A DNA stretch of 64,000 nucleotides, from the NCBI RefSeq assembly GCF_021134715.1, contig NC_060028.1, forward strand, positions 10,081,482-10,145,481. Reading direction: 5' to 3'. The stretch comes from Daphnia pulex (lineage: Eukaryota; Arthropoda; Branchiopoda; Diplostraca; Daphniidae). Shown piece by piece: positions 10,095 to 23,000 of the stretch. A program made the translations under genes and the position numbers. Numbering within the stretch: position 1 is the stretch's first letter; the number at the start of each line of letters is the position of its first letter. The notes beneath the pieces were generated by a model. That model had not been told where the DNA came from. It worked only from the letters and a program-made list of their open reading frames with translations, and ran no database searches.

Positions 10095-10580
10095 TTTATT
10101 TTACCTTTTTTGTTTTAAGAAAGAGAAGCGCAGGTCATGAAAAGGAAAAAAAGAGAAGAGCCAGAAAAATTGAAAACAAATGACAAAAGAGGCGCAATAA
10201 AAGAGCGAACTTTGTAAGTCTAGATCTATGTACAGCTTATGTATATCCACGAGAAGTGTACGCAGGAAAACCACACACGCATCAAAATGCTGATTCTGCA
10301 TGACTAGCCACACGACAACTGAAAGACTGGCGTAGTCTCTCTTTAATGTAAAACAGGCTAGTTACTCTGGCATTTCTGCTTCAAATAATACATCTTGTTT
10401 GATCATTCAGATGGTCAACTATACTGTGTATGAGTGAAAGGTGTTGACAGGTGAGTAGAAGGGTAGTGGGGGAATCGGAATGAATAGAGATCAACTAGGA
10501 TAGTAAGATGCAGCTCAATGGCACTGGCCTTCCATTTCCTTTCATATTTTTTTTAAAATCTTGTTAACTGAAATATTTTT
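10095..10580 (-). other. CAPS 3' UTR with poly(A) signal
   Basis: On the minus strand the region after the CAPS stop codon (10581-10583) runs about 480 bp to an AATAAA at 10095-10100. No other coding frame is supported here. Confidence 0.6.
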
Positions 10581-11017
10581 TTAGAACCAAGAGGATGGCC
10601 CACCGAGTTTGCCACCCAAACCTCCCAATCCTTTACCAAAAACATTGCCCATCCGACCGACCACTTGATTGGTCACGTTACTAATCTTATTGACGTAGGT
10701 TGCAGGATCCAAAGATGACGTCGATCCCATCCCAGCGCTTCCCGTACTGCTTTGCGAAGTTTCACTAATCTTGACTTTCGGTCGAGACTCTGCTTCTTCA
10801 TCACCTCCCATTTCATTGTAAGTACTGTAAAATGGTATTTAAATATTTAAAGGGATTATTTTTCATAACATTCATTTAAAAAAAAATTATACCTCATGCC
10901 CATGGTGAGAGCGCAGGTAGCCTCTTCGGTTTGCATTCTCGTCGACACCGTCTGATATAGTCTCGAATTCAGATTTTCTTCTATGACGCCTTGCAGTTCA
11001 AAATCCGTGTACAATTT
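10581..11017 (-). CDS. Caps: CAPS exons 29-30: C-terminal tail
   Basis: Exons 10893-11017 and 10581-10824 encode aa 1325-1446. The first has [17 protein letters not shown] and [15 protein letters not shown], a conserved end to the MUN region. The second, [20 protein letters not shown] onward, is Ser/Gly-rich and ends [20 protein letters not shown] before TAA. This tail corresponds to the dense-core-vesicle-association segment in other CAPS proteins; that role is from family knowledge. Confidence 0.92.
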
Positions 11018-14000
11018 CTATTGTCAAATAAAATCATTATTGAATCGGCAAAGGCACACACACGATAAGAAAAGTCACAAGTGTCATCGTCCAGAACAAT
11101 CGCAGAAAATGAACGAACAAAACGTAATGGAAGCTATAATTAAACAGAAAGCGTCTCATAAAATGCCTTACACTGATTCGTACCACGTACAAGAAGCGAC
11201 TACGTCTCACGACAACACACTACTCTATTTTTCCAGAACGAATCAGCTGCTGTTGTTCGGTAGCGATACGCTGGGCTACAACCACAGCGTCACGACCGTG
11301 AAGCGATGTTGGCAACATCCCGTGGACCTCTAAATCGGCAGGCAATTTCTATACTCGGTACAGTCGTGGATCAACCAAAGGCACAAATTACATTAAAAAA
11401 TCATGCAAGTAAAAAACGCAAAAAGACGATAAAAAAAAATAAATGCAAAACTACAAACAAAAAGGTAAAAAACTAAGAGAAAAAAGAGTACCTTGACAAT
11501 GTGAGCTAAGCAAGTGCATTGATAAGGGTGGAGAGAATGATTCATCCGGTCTGCCAGCCAGGTGCCCAGCATTTGAATCTGGGCCGCGTACCACGCCTAA
11601 ATGCGGAAGACAATTTGTGTCAGAGTGTCATCGATTTTATCAAGCTTTCTCATCTTACGTCAAATAAGTTGAGAATCCAAAGTTCGTCATTGACTTTGCT
11701 GCGGATTTGGTCCATGGAGTTACGAGTGAAGTTGACGTACGACTGGCCAAGATCTCGGCCCGATCCCGAAACATTCTGCTTGTACTGTCATCAGTTAAAC
11801 GTCGTCCACCACAGAGGGTATTCAAACACAAGGAAAAAAGGAAGAGGGCACCAGCAGAAGAGAAACGTAGAGAAAGCCCAGCAAGGAGAAAAGAGAAGTT
11901 GATAGACAGGAGAGAGAGAGAGAGAGAAAAAAAAGAAGAATTGAAGTCATGCTGAGATCTATAACTAGAGGTGAAATTAATTTCCTATCGTAAATCACTA
12001 GCAAATGAAGTAAAGGACGAGCAAAGAATTGACATTCTGTCAAACAAACTCTTTTGAAGACGTCTTGGACAACGATTGGATCGTGCGGAGGAATAGATTT
12101 GAAAACCCAGAAATATAAGCCAACAAGTTCCCCGATAGTAGATAAAAAGTCAGTTTTGAATCAAAAGAGAGAGAGAGAGAGAGAAATAGTCGGCATCCAG
12201 CGGAAGTAACTTGTAGAAGTTGAGTTATGAAAGGAACGCTGAAAAGAAGTCAAGTTACCGTAAATGATAGAATTGACCCGAGGATGGATCCTTCATCGTA
12301 GCGGGCCAATTTGCTGATCACCGACTCGAGAACTGATAACAGTCGACTGACAACGCCTACGCAAGGATCGGTAACGTGTTAGTGACAGACTGTTTGATCA
12401 AGTATAACACATTTTCATACCTTGAGACATGGTGGATGAAGTTCTCTCAATGAGCTCGTCAATTTTAGTGTGATATTGATGCTGCCGACGAATACACAGT
12501 TAGAACATCATTTTAAAAAAATCCTTACAATCACAAATAGTATTACCACATCAACTCCGTCAACGGCGCAGAGTTTGAAAGACTGTTGCTTGGCATCGAG
12601 TACTACGTTGACCATGGCGCAGAGTTCGGCCGGCAGCACGTAATCCGTCGAATTGAATGTGACTCCCTTCTTCAACCACTGCTGGAAAGCGTTTTCCGTT
12701 CTGTATGTAGGCAAAAAGAATTTGTTTTCAATTTTCTCAGTGTAAAAATCAAAAGTTGATGCTCAGCAATCGATAGCACCTCTGAATGCAGGATTCGATC
12801 ATGTCACAGGCCATGAGTTTCAATCGCTGTTCCAAGTGGCGAGCAAACTCGGCATCTGGCCAATGCAAATCGTGAATGAATGACTGAAGAGCGTCCAATT
12901 TCCAAAAAAGATCCTCTGATGTGGAACAGCCGTTTCTGTTTGAATAGGCAATCAATCTTAATAAGATCTCGCTTTCAAGTGTCAAAATCAGCGCGTTTTC
13001 ATCACCCTTTGATCTCCCACTTCTCTTTCTCAAATCCTTTGTGAATCGACTGGGCTATGCTGGATTCCATCAAGTCAACATATCGAACGACTTGCGGGGC
13101 GAACGTATCGCGCAAGTGCTGATGAAACCGGCCATTCTTCAGATTATCTGCCAACGCACGTCAAATCGAAAAAATCAAATATTTAATATTACCAAACATT
13201 CAATTCATAGTTGAGAATAATTGCATACCATCCATTCTGAGGTAGTCGTTGAGGATCTGGAACAACGGAAACGAATCCCAGGTGTCGGGTAGCTGTTCGG
13301 CGAGAACGGCATCCATGTCAACGGCGAAAAATGACCAAAATATCTCGGCGTGCTCCACCAGCAGGTCGCTGAACCAGGCAAAAGCCTACACACGTTCGAT
13401 TCACCAGAGTTTTTAGATAAGTTCCAGCTCGCCTACATGTTACCGACTTGTAATGACTTTTGGTATCTACTTTCAGCATTGTGATTATACGGGTATAATT
13501 GACTAAATAATAAGCCATCGTCTTATTCTATTTGGGTCAAGCTGGACGACTATGACACAGTGCTGAGCAGGCGACTATAGAGATGTTAGGTTGTGTGTCA
13601 GAGTGAGAGCGGAAATAAAAAAAAGTGAAAGTGAGAAATAAGGAGAAGCCGTTGGTACTCACTTGATCCTGATTGGGCGAGAGGGAGACAGAGACAGATT
13701 TTGAGCGACAGTTGAGTAGAAAAAGAGAGGGAGAAAGAGAGAAAGAAAGAACAGTGATGAAAACACACATTATATCTGTATGTAATTGAAAAAAACGAAA
13801 GCTGATGTGAAGTAGATACGGAAAAGCAGAAAGCCAAAATTTCCTTTTTTAGAAACTTTAGAGAAGAATCGGATGAGACATAAAAATAGAAACCGTAACA
13901 CTCACCCCTTTGAAAGCCTTTTGGGAACAACAGACACCGAACAAGCAGCAAGGCAAGATGGTTTTTGGGGGTCAGATCAAGAGATTCAGAAAGAGAAAAA

Positions 14001-17000
14001 GATGAAAACAGAGACTAAGAATTGAAGCCCATCTGTTGTTAGGATCAATGATGGTTAGATGGCACAATTCAAAAGAATTGTACAAGAGGTAATCGCTTCA
14101 GATTGAAATGTAGATTATATATAAGCGCCGCAATCAAAATGAGAAGATGAGATGGAGAGAGAGAGAGAGAGAGAAAGTGGCTGGAACACATAACGGCAAT
14201 AACACGAAAGGCAAGCCACGTTAGAGTTGATTCGAGGGGTCTGCAGCTCGTTTTATATTAGGTATAGGATACGTGAGAGAAACACTTGCCATTAAAACTG
14301 CCAATACTTAAAATAATTTTAAAAGATAAATTCTGTGAGATACGAGGAGGGATGGAATTAGTAGCCATCCCCTCGCTTAATTAATCATACTTAAATAAAA
14401 ATTGGAAAGTGTTAATAGCTTTAAAAAAAATCTCGGGAGAAAACGTTCAATTCCACATTACCTCAGCGTAGTGTTCTTCATTCTGTTGAAGAAGATCAAC
14501 GCACAGTTCAGCCAAATGAATGAGATCCTCCAGTTTCTTCATCGGAGGAACGCCGGGTTGTTCACCGCTCAAATCATCTGATCAAAAAGTTTAGTATGAT
14601 AGTAACATCAAATCGATTCAAAATGTTCAATCAAGAATTTCGCGTAGAGGCAACAGATAAGCGACGACATTTACCTTGAATAGTAGTTTCGGCTCCTAGT
14701 TTCACGCACACACAAAAAAGAAAAGCAGCGCGAGATTTGAAAGCGTTAAGATCAGCGATTCCAGACTATATATAATAAAAGCTCAGACGCTCAGAGGCTC
14801 ACCTTCCACTTTGGCTTCGCTAGCCAATTTGTTGTAGTTGATAAGCGCTGCATTTTCCAGACATTTCTTGATGACGGCGCGGACCTCTTCGGCCGGAACG
14901 GGAGTCATGATGTCCTTCATTAAAACCTAAGAAGGGATTTCACAAACATCGGGCAATGAATGGCTCGAGCAGAAATGTGTGTAGAGATTCTATCGAGTAT
15001 CTAATAAAGGATCTACTCACTCGCTCCATAAGAGATAAAGTGGCTTTCAATGCGCCTTCAGGGCGACCGAAAGGGAAACACGATCTGAAATTTTCAATCA
15101 GCCAAATGAAAATGCAGACAAAGACTTGAAGAGGGGAGTCCCAGCACCTTCCGACTATATATATACCTGAAATTGGTGATTTGATATTCAAGGCGAATGC
15201 GAAGCCGTTCTTTGATCTCTTGAAACTTGTCCCTCTCCTCGTGAGTGACTGTGCCTACACCGTCGGGTCTGCAAATATCGAACGTTCATGGTTACCATTG
15301 AAACTGAATTTACCGGCCGGGATTGTTTTGTTGGCATTCAAGACGGATCACATTGATTTGATGGAGAAATGGGGGAAAGTATTATTTTTTTGGATTGGGA
15401 TGATGTTCACAAGCAAACGAGAGGTTGTATCACGCACGAGTGAAACAGATATTCGTCACGCACAAACATCCAAACGAATCAACCACGAGAAACGAAAGGA
15501 GAGAATAATCAACGGAATCCATCAAGAGACGATCGAAGACGTTGGTCGGACTTATCACGGCTACACAATTCTCTACGACTAACCAGGACAAAAGTTGCAA
15601 CTCAAATAACTGGACGAACGCAAAACTCATTCAAGACAAACATTTGTGGTTGGAGGAACACACCACGATCGATAAATATATAATACGGTAGAGAGGATAG
15701 GAAAATATTAACAAAAAGGTTGTTTGTTTGTTTTGTTTTTTTCAGAGCGACGAAAGAGCCTACCTGGCAGGGGCAAGTACATCCCCATCCGAGTGGCTAC
15801 TTGGTTATTTGTATTATTTTTTAATGAAATAATTTTTGTTTTTTAAATGCATTGTTTTTAGTTTGTTTGTTTTTAAATTCAGCCCAAAAGTAGAGCATTA
15901 GTGAAGATGGTATTTGTGTGTGTGTTTTTTTGTTCAGCCGAGTTGGAATGGAATGGCAGGCGTCGGGAGAGCGAAGAAAGAAAGAAGTAGAAGATAATAT
16001 ACAAAAGACAAAAGATAAGTTGAACGAAAGAAATATAGAAATCACAACGTAAGAAATGATTAGAATGGAAGCCATATCAGCGCTTCATTTTGAAAAATAT
16101 CTACAAGACTATAATTGACGAGATGGATACGAAATGCACCTTCACTTTGAACCGACAACTATTTGCAAAAAAGAAACAACTCATATCGCATTCTGAACAG
16201 CGAGTTAAATGGAAAGCAGGGAATAAATTTCCCGTTTCCGTAGATTTTTTTTTAAAGAGATTTTCACCGAAACATCACATCGATCGACAGGTTCTTTAAT
16301 TGATTCAAATTGGGGTTGTTAATGAATTTCAGGTGGAGTCAAGTCGGGTTGCCAAATATCGGAAAAAAAACAATAATACGTTTAAAATGTGTGATGAAAT
16401 TTCGCTGCTTATAATAATTCATTTGCGCTTATAATCGAATTAATGTCCCTTTAAGCTAATATAATTATGTTCCGGATATACCAGTTAACCTCTCGGCACG
16501 AGAGAATAGGTTAATTCAATTATTAGTGTGCTCTTAATTACACTGGTAAATCGAAAGCAGATTCTTACCGATTTCCGTGAACGTGCGAGGCGCAGAAGGC
16601 GAAAGAATAATGAATCAGCGTGGGATCAATCATCATCCCGCGTTCGGCCCGGTAGAGCAAATCCGCCAGGTAGTACAAGTGGCGGTAGCATCCGCGGACT
16701 CCGTACCGGGCGCAGTACTCGTCGAGAACGAAGATTTGACCGGGGGAAAACCATCCCTATTTAATTCATTTAAAGAAAATGGAATCAAAAATATAACAAA
16801 AATTAATAGAAAGATGAGGACGACATAAAATCTGAGGCATCAAAGATTGGCGCTAGTCCCAAAAAAATACCAAAGAAGCGAAGGGATCGTTCAACCGAAA
16901 GTCCAGCGTCAGCGTCTGAACCAACTTGAAGAGGAGTGAATGATCAAATTTGACCGGATCGGCCGAGATGTATTCCTCCATTCCGTGTTTTCGAGCCCTA

Positions 17001-20000
17001 TCCGTGTCTGGATTATCAAATTTGAAGTTGGCGCTCAATAAGTTGGAGTAATAAAAATATAATAGAAGCGAACCTCCTTGGATTTTAGCGATGGTGGAAC
17101 TCTTGCCGGACGGCGTCAGAGGCGGCGCAGGCTTGTGCGACTGTCCAGTGGCCCGGTAGAGGGCCATCACCCAGAGATGCGACTCGGCTTCGTCGTCGGC
17201 AGCGAACACAACACTGTCGCCCTCCTTGACGGCGTTGAAGAAGAATCGACCGCCGTCCAAATCTGATGCTCCGAATGCGAAAGAAAAAGGACAAAAACCA
17301 AATTCATTGACCTGTCGGCGAGCAAATGCATCCGAAATGAGACATTTCCTTACCCATTCCCACCATGAGATTGGCTGCGTATGTGTGTGGTCATTAAGCA
17401 ATAGAAATAAAATGAATCACATTTTCACATCGTCACTGACACTATCAAAATCACATCGCATCGCAGTATATCGTCCCAGCACAAAAAAAGGGGCTGTGTG
17501 CATATAAATGCGACATTTTCTCAATCATGTCGCGAAATGAACTTGTATACACATAAATTTCAATGGGTCGCAAAGCAACAAAGCAACACGGGGCCTGTAT
17601 ATAGCGTGCAGAGTTGTCGTTATATAAATATCCTTTCCTCCCGACTATTGCGCTGCTGAAAGCGACTCGGAAAGGGCGTGCCCGCTTTCCCAGCGTGCGG
17701 TTTTCGTGAGTCGAAATCGTTTAGATTATAAATGATTCGAGTGCTGCGAATAGCGACAGTAGGAATAAAGTTTGCATTTGTTTTGTTTTTTGTTTGTTTT
17801 TCCCGCTGTTTCTATACTGCAACTCGAGAGATATGACGACGCAATCCAAAATTCAAATCGAAAATCGGAAGCTTTTACGTACCGCTGGCGGCTTCGATGT
17901 AGTCCACCGTGTAGCCGTCCAGCTGGAACATTTCAGACGGCTCCGTCTTCTTCTCCTTGTAGCTGCACATGGCGAAGGTGTACTGCGAAACTTGAACGAG
18001 GACGTAGTAGCGTTTCTTCCACTTTTTCCAGACGCCTTTGCCCCAGGCGTACAAGTACCTAGGAAACACAAAAAAAATAAGCGGGAATTTTTGAAAAATA
18101 GCATCAGCGACCGATCCATCACATCCGACTCGGATCGAAAAAGCCGACCCCGCAATATATAATAGCCGGCCGTATCGATTTGCGGCGGTTGCCACACATG
18201 ACGTGGACTTATATTTAGGCCTCCATATCGTGCGGTATATAGTACATCCAGTGCAAACCCCGTGCACATCAGGGAAACTCAAACTCACCCGCAGTGTTTC
18301 ATATTGAGCGGCTTGTCCATGCGGCAGGCGATTTTGATACGCAAGTCCTTGTCGGTCGCGTTTTTGGGAACTTCCATTTTGTGCCACTCGGGAAACTTGG
18401 AAGGGGAGAACAACAAAATCAGGAAATAAATAATAAAATAGTAGAAGAAGCTCGGGAAAGCTAAAGAGAGAAAAGCTAGACGACAAATACCTTGGAAGCC
18501 AGCGGAGTAGGTCTGAGGACAATTCTTCCCAGCTCCTTGTCCTCGAGAGCAAACATACCTTCGGCTTCGGCAAAGAGTTTCATCTTGACTTGAGGCAGCG
18601 GGTGAGTGGTGGTGAAGTCGCCCTGAGTGTCCCACCTGATCGAAAATGTTTTTTTTTTTAATTTTGTTGTTGAAATCGTGACGTCAATGACGAACAAAAA
18701 ATAGCGACTCTCGTTTCTCACATGGGTTTCGATGCTTCCGCTTGGTCCGTCTGCAGTTTCTCGCCACCTTCCACTTCCATGGTGCAGTAAACGATGCGAT
18801 TGGGTGCCAGCGATTTCAGTCCCTTCACTTCCATGATGATGACCTGTGTCGTCAAATCAAACCAAACGCGTCATCATCAAAAGGCGAATCACGAACTTAA
18901 ACCGACAGATGAAAAGGTTTTTTTCCAACATTCAAAGATTTTTTTGAAATGGCCAAATCACGGGTGAGTAATAATAGGCCAAAGAAAATCAACGATGTTT
19001 GTGAAACTAAAGAAAAGGTAATAATCAAAGTCGTCTTTCTAAATAGTGAATTGAATCAGTGTTGCCATAGTGAGCAAGAGAAGAGTCAGGAATAAGAAGA
19101 AGAAGAGTCGACGTTGTAACATTTTGAATATACATAACACGGGAGCGGATCGATGTGGATCTGAATGATTCAGACTCCGTCGGGAGAGAAAGAGAGAAAG
19201 AGAGAGAGAGAAGGAAAAAAGAGAGAGCGAGACAAGGGCGAACGGAAGAATACAAAGAAAAACGGGGAGGAGAGAAAAGGCGAAAAGAAAGTTAGCACGC
19301 GTGAACGTCTCGTCAATAGACGAGCCCAGCGGGAGCCATTATATCCGTCTAGCTTTGACTACTGCCGCCTCTGCTGCTGCTGCTCGAGAGCCAAGAGATA
19401 GCGCGGCGTATATAGAGAGAGAGAAAAGGAGGGAAGAATGTCCTCGTTCCTGCTGAATTGGCTTCAGCCGATCGGATTTAGGGCGATGAACCACTGCCAA
19501 AAAGCAGCGAATCTTGCCAGGAAGGAAGCCCGCGAGTGCATTCGACCAAAAAAGAAGAAGACTCGTCGTGATTGGTGGCCCAGGCCTTTCATACAGAGAC
19601 ACACACCCGCCGTGCTCCTGTGTGTGTCTGTGTGGCTTTTTGCCTTGTCAGTTGATAATGTAAGAAGAAGAAGAAGAAGTTGCAGCAATAAACCATTTTT
19701 TTTTCCAAATCAGCCTTCGCACATTGACAATTCTTGCGAGAATCAGTCACGCCACAGCCGACGGCGATTACCCAACATTTTTGAATGATGATGAAATCTA
19801 GTTTAATTTATCGAGATAATCGAATCGTGGAACGTCTCTCGATTCCAACTTTCCCTTTCCGTGACATAGTCCAATATAGTCCAGTCACTTTTGGTCGTCT
19901 TTTTGGACCCCCCCCCCCCGGTGATGGCTAGCGGACCGCCATTCAACAACATCACTTTGAAGCCCGCCTGCTCTTCACTCTTAATTCAGACCGGGCAATG

Positions 20001-23000
20001 TAAAAAAAAAGCCCGGCTTGGGCGATGGAAGAAACGAGCAGCAGCAGTAGCAGCAGGGATTATATCCCGTGGACAAAATGGATTCATTAGCTACATATAG
20101 CGGACGGGTCGGCAGTCCATTCGAGCGCAGAACTGCCGAGGCGACGCGGACGCTCTTTGATGAAAAAAGCAACCGAGCGTATGGAAACGATGTCACGGCC
20201 CATATATATACACACATATAACGGACGGCCAGCCAGCCTGTAGATACTTATATATATATACTTATTCTCTTTGTGAGGCTTTTCTCATCTTGGCTCGACA
20301 GCTCCGTGTTGGCCATGATGCACACCGGAAACATCACGCCAATATGCAAACTCTGTGAATGACTGCTGGCCTCTTTCCATCTAGTTCTTTGTGTGTGTGT
20401 ACATAAGCAGCAGCAGACGGGCAAATCAGAATGGAGAGAGAGAGACACAAGAGCTTGGAAAACGCCGAGAAAATTTTGAAAAATCAAAAAACCAAGAGCC
20501 GAATAAAGGGGACCGCTAGTGGGAAAAGCAGAGACTATGGAGCGCTCTGGCTCTCTATCGATTAGTCGCTTTGTGCCTTTAGCTCTCGCATTCAGCCATT
20601 ACAGACAAGCCGCACGCGCGTATCTACTTGGGTCAAAAATGTGTGCGGCGAGTCAGTGGCCGGCAATATATTTACTGTACAGGGAGAGAATAAAAGAAAA
20701 AGAGAAACGAAGAGCATACAGAAAGTGAGAAAAAAGAAAAAGAAAAGAGAGAAAAGAGCGGATCATAAATATAGATTCTGTTCCGGATGAAAGGCGATCC
20801 GATGATTTTCGCTCGGTGAAAACCATCAATCAGGATTTTTCGCTTCTCTCCTGACTCCGGGGGGAAGGGCAAATAAGGATTTCGCTCACAACAACCTCCA
20901 AGAAAGATATAGCGTGTCGAGTGGGGAAAAAAAACTAATTGATCGAGGTTTCGGCGAAGGCGGATTTATAGCAGTATAGGAGAAGAGAAGTGGAGAGACC
21001 ATTAGAAAGAAAATAAAACCCACCTCGAGTGTGAAAGACAGGACGATATCCATTTTGGATAAGGTGGATTCGCCATCGGGGCCGTCTTGATCCAATCTGG
21101 AGAGCGATCCTTGAGATCTGCAAGAAATACCGGGAATTACGATTGATAAACTTGGCGCGATCGAATTCGATAGGGAACAAACAAACAAACAAACACAGCG
21201 CTGTATAGGGGCGAAAGCAAACACAAATGCTCATTTTGATGTCTTATGGCGAAATTAAAAAAAGAAACTTAAACCCGTCTCCAATCATTATCAATATTGA
21301 CTCCCACTTTACAAGGACAACATGATAGCTGGCCTTAATATCGGAAAAATATGGACACACCACGGAAACCATTTCTTTTTTTTCTTTTCTAAAACACGAT
21401 GCACTTGCCTGAGCAACGAGCTCCTCCGTTTCCTGTGAGAATGTAGCCAAGCAACAGCAGCGACGGTTGATAAGAAGAAGAAGATAAAAAAAAAACATTG
21501 GAAAATGATTATTAAACTGACAGGAGCTACTAAGGGAGTCGAAAATATTAAAAAATTGAAGCGGAGTTAAGCGAAATGGCATATGGAGTTCTTTCGAGCC
21601 GCTTTCCACGGATCAATGTTTCGACTTATTGATTAGTTTATTACGTAATGTGGTGAAACTTGTATATTTTTCAAACAAACCCTCACCCGCTGACATTGTA
21701 GCGCTTGAAGCGTTGCAGACCGTAGCGCGAGTCGGCCGATCCTTTGCTGACTGGCAACGATTCTAAATTGGCCATCAGAAGATTGATGGACGATTTGAGT
21801 TCTTCGATGTAGAGCACCTCCATCTCTTTCAAGACGAATCTCGGCATCAGTTTCCGGTTCTAAACGACGACGAAAAAAAAAAGAAAAGAAAATAATAATA
21901 ATAAAGAGTCAAGCAAACAAAAGCGCCCATATAAACTCCGTCCGTCATTTTGGGGATAGATGGAAAAGCGACGGGAGATAACGATGGGAAGGAAATAATC
22001 TGGCGTCACATGACACTCTTGTAGAGGCGACGCCAATGGCCCAGAAAGCGGAATATACCGTGTGGGTCGCATACGCAAGTGAGAGATGAGAAAAATGCTC
22101 AAGGCTTGATAGGGAATAAAAACTAAGGGGAACATCGAAGGCGCATCGCTTCCGTGCGGATGCGCTGATCTAGGCAAAAAAACCCTGAAGAAGAAAGAAG
22201 AAGGAAAAAAAAGACGAGATGAAAGAACCTTTTCCATTTCCGCCACTTTTTGCAGTCGGCCGTCGAGTTCTCTTCGGATGGCGGCGGCTTGTTCGTCCGA
22301 CGAATCCAACTGCGAAATAGTTTTGAAAAAAAAAAAAAAATATTCCGTCATTTCAGCCGTTATTCCCTCATCCTTCGACGGTGGAAGACGAGGTCGTCTT
22401 CCAACAGAAATTTATATACGAACTTGTAAGGCGTTGAATAGGAGTTGATGTTCAAACTTTTTGACACCGAGAATCTGCTGGAATAGATCATAAAGTTGCT
22501 CTTTGGACAGGGCCAATTCGCTGTGCAGAGTTTGATTCATCTGCGCTTGCTGTTGTTGCTGTGATCGCGGGCCACCTCCGGGTCGTCTCGAATCATCCTC
22601 ACCGACTCCTATATTTTGCCCGACAAGAAAAAACAAAGTTATAAACGCGAAAAGTATAATGCGCAAAATTATGGATGGATAAACGGCCAGGGAAATGGAT
22701 GACTCCTCAAGAATTGCACGAATGAAAACGGATCCTCCATTACGTTGTTATTTTCTAAGTTTAAAAAGGGGGAAAATAAAAGTTCTCCACCCGTTTTTGC
22801 GCAAGTTTGACGATTTTAATGACGAAAAGTTCACGTGGGCAGATTTTATGTGAACCGCACAAAAAATCCCGAAAAATCTTCCTCTATGAACTAAATTTGA
22901 AATAAAAAAAATAAAATTGATCGTGGCAGACTCAGTCGACCTGAGCGCATAATGAGATAGCCAGTCAAAGAGAAGCAGTGTTACGCCCACGAGAGCGGAA

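Noticed and set aside
11519..11955. Overlapping plus-strand frames rich in Arg/Lys/Glu
   Set aside because: Antisense to CAPS exons 27-28 plus an intronic GA microsatellite.
17875..18573. 232-codon minus-strand open frame
   Set aside because: Read-through of CAPS exons 11-12 and introns; only the spliced segments match the PH-domain region.
21860..22351. 163-codon minus-strand open frame
   Set aside because: It is CAPS exon 6 read through into its flanking introns, with frame and homology lost after MEK at the GTTCTT donor.
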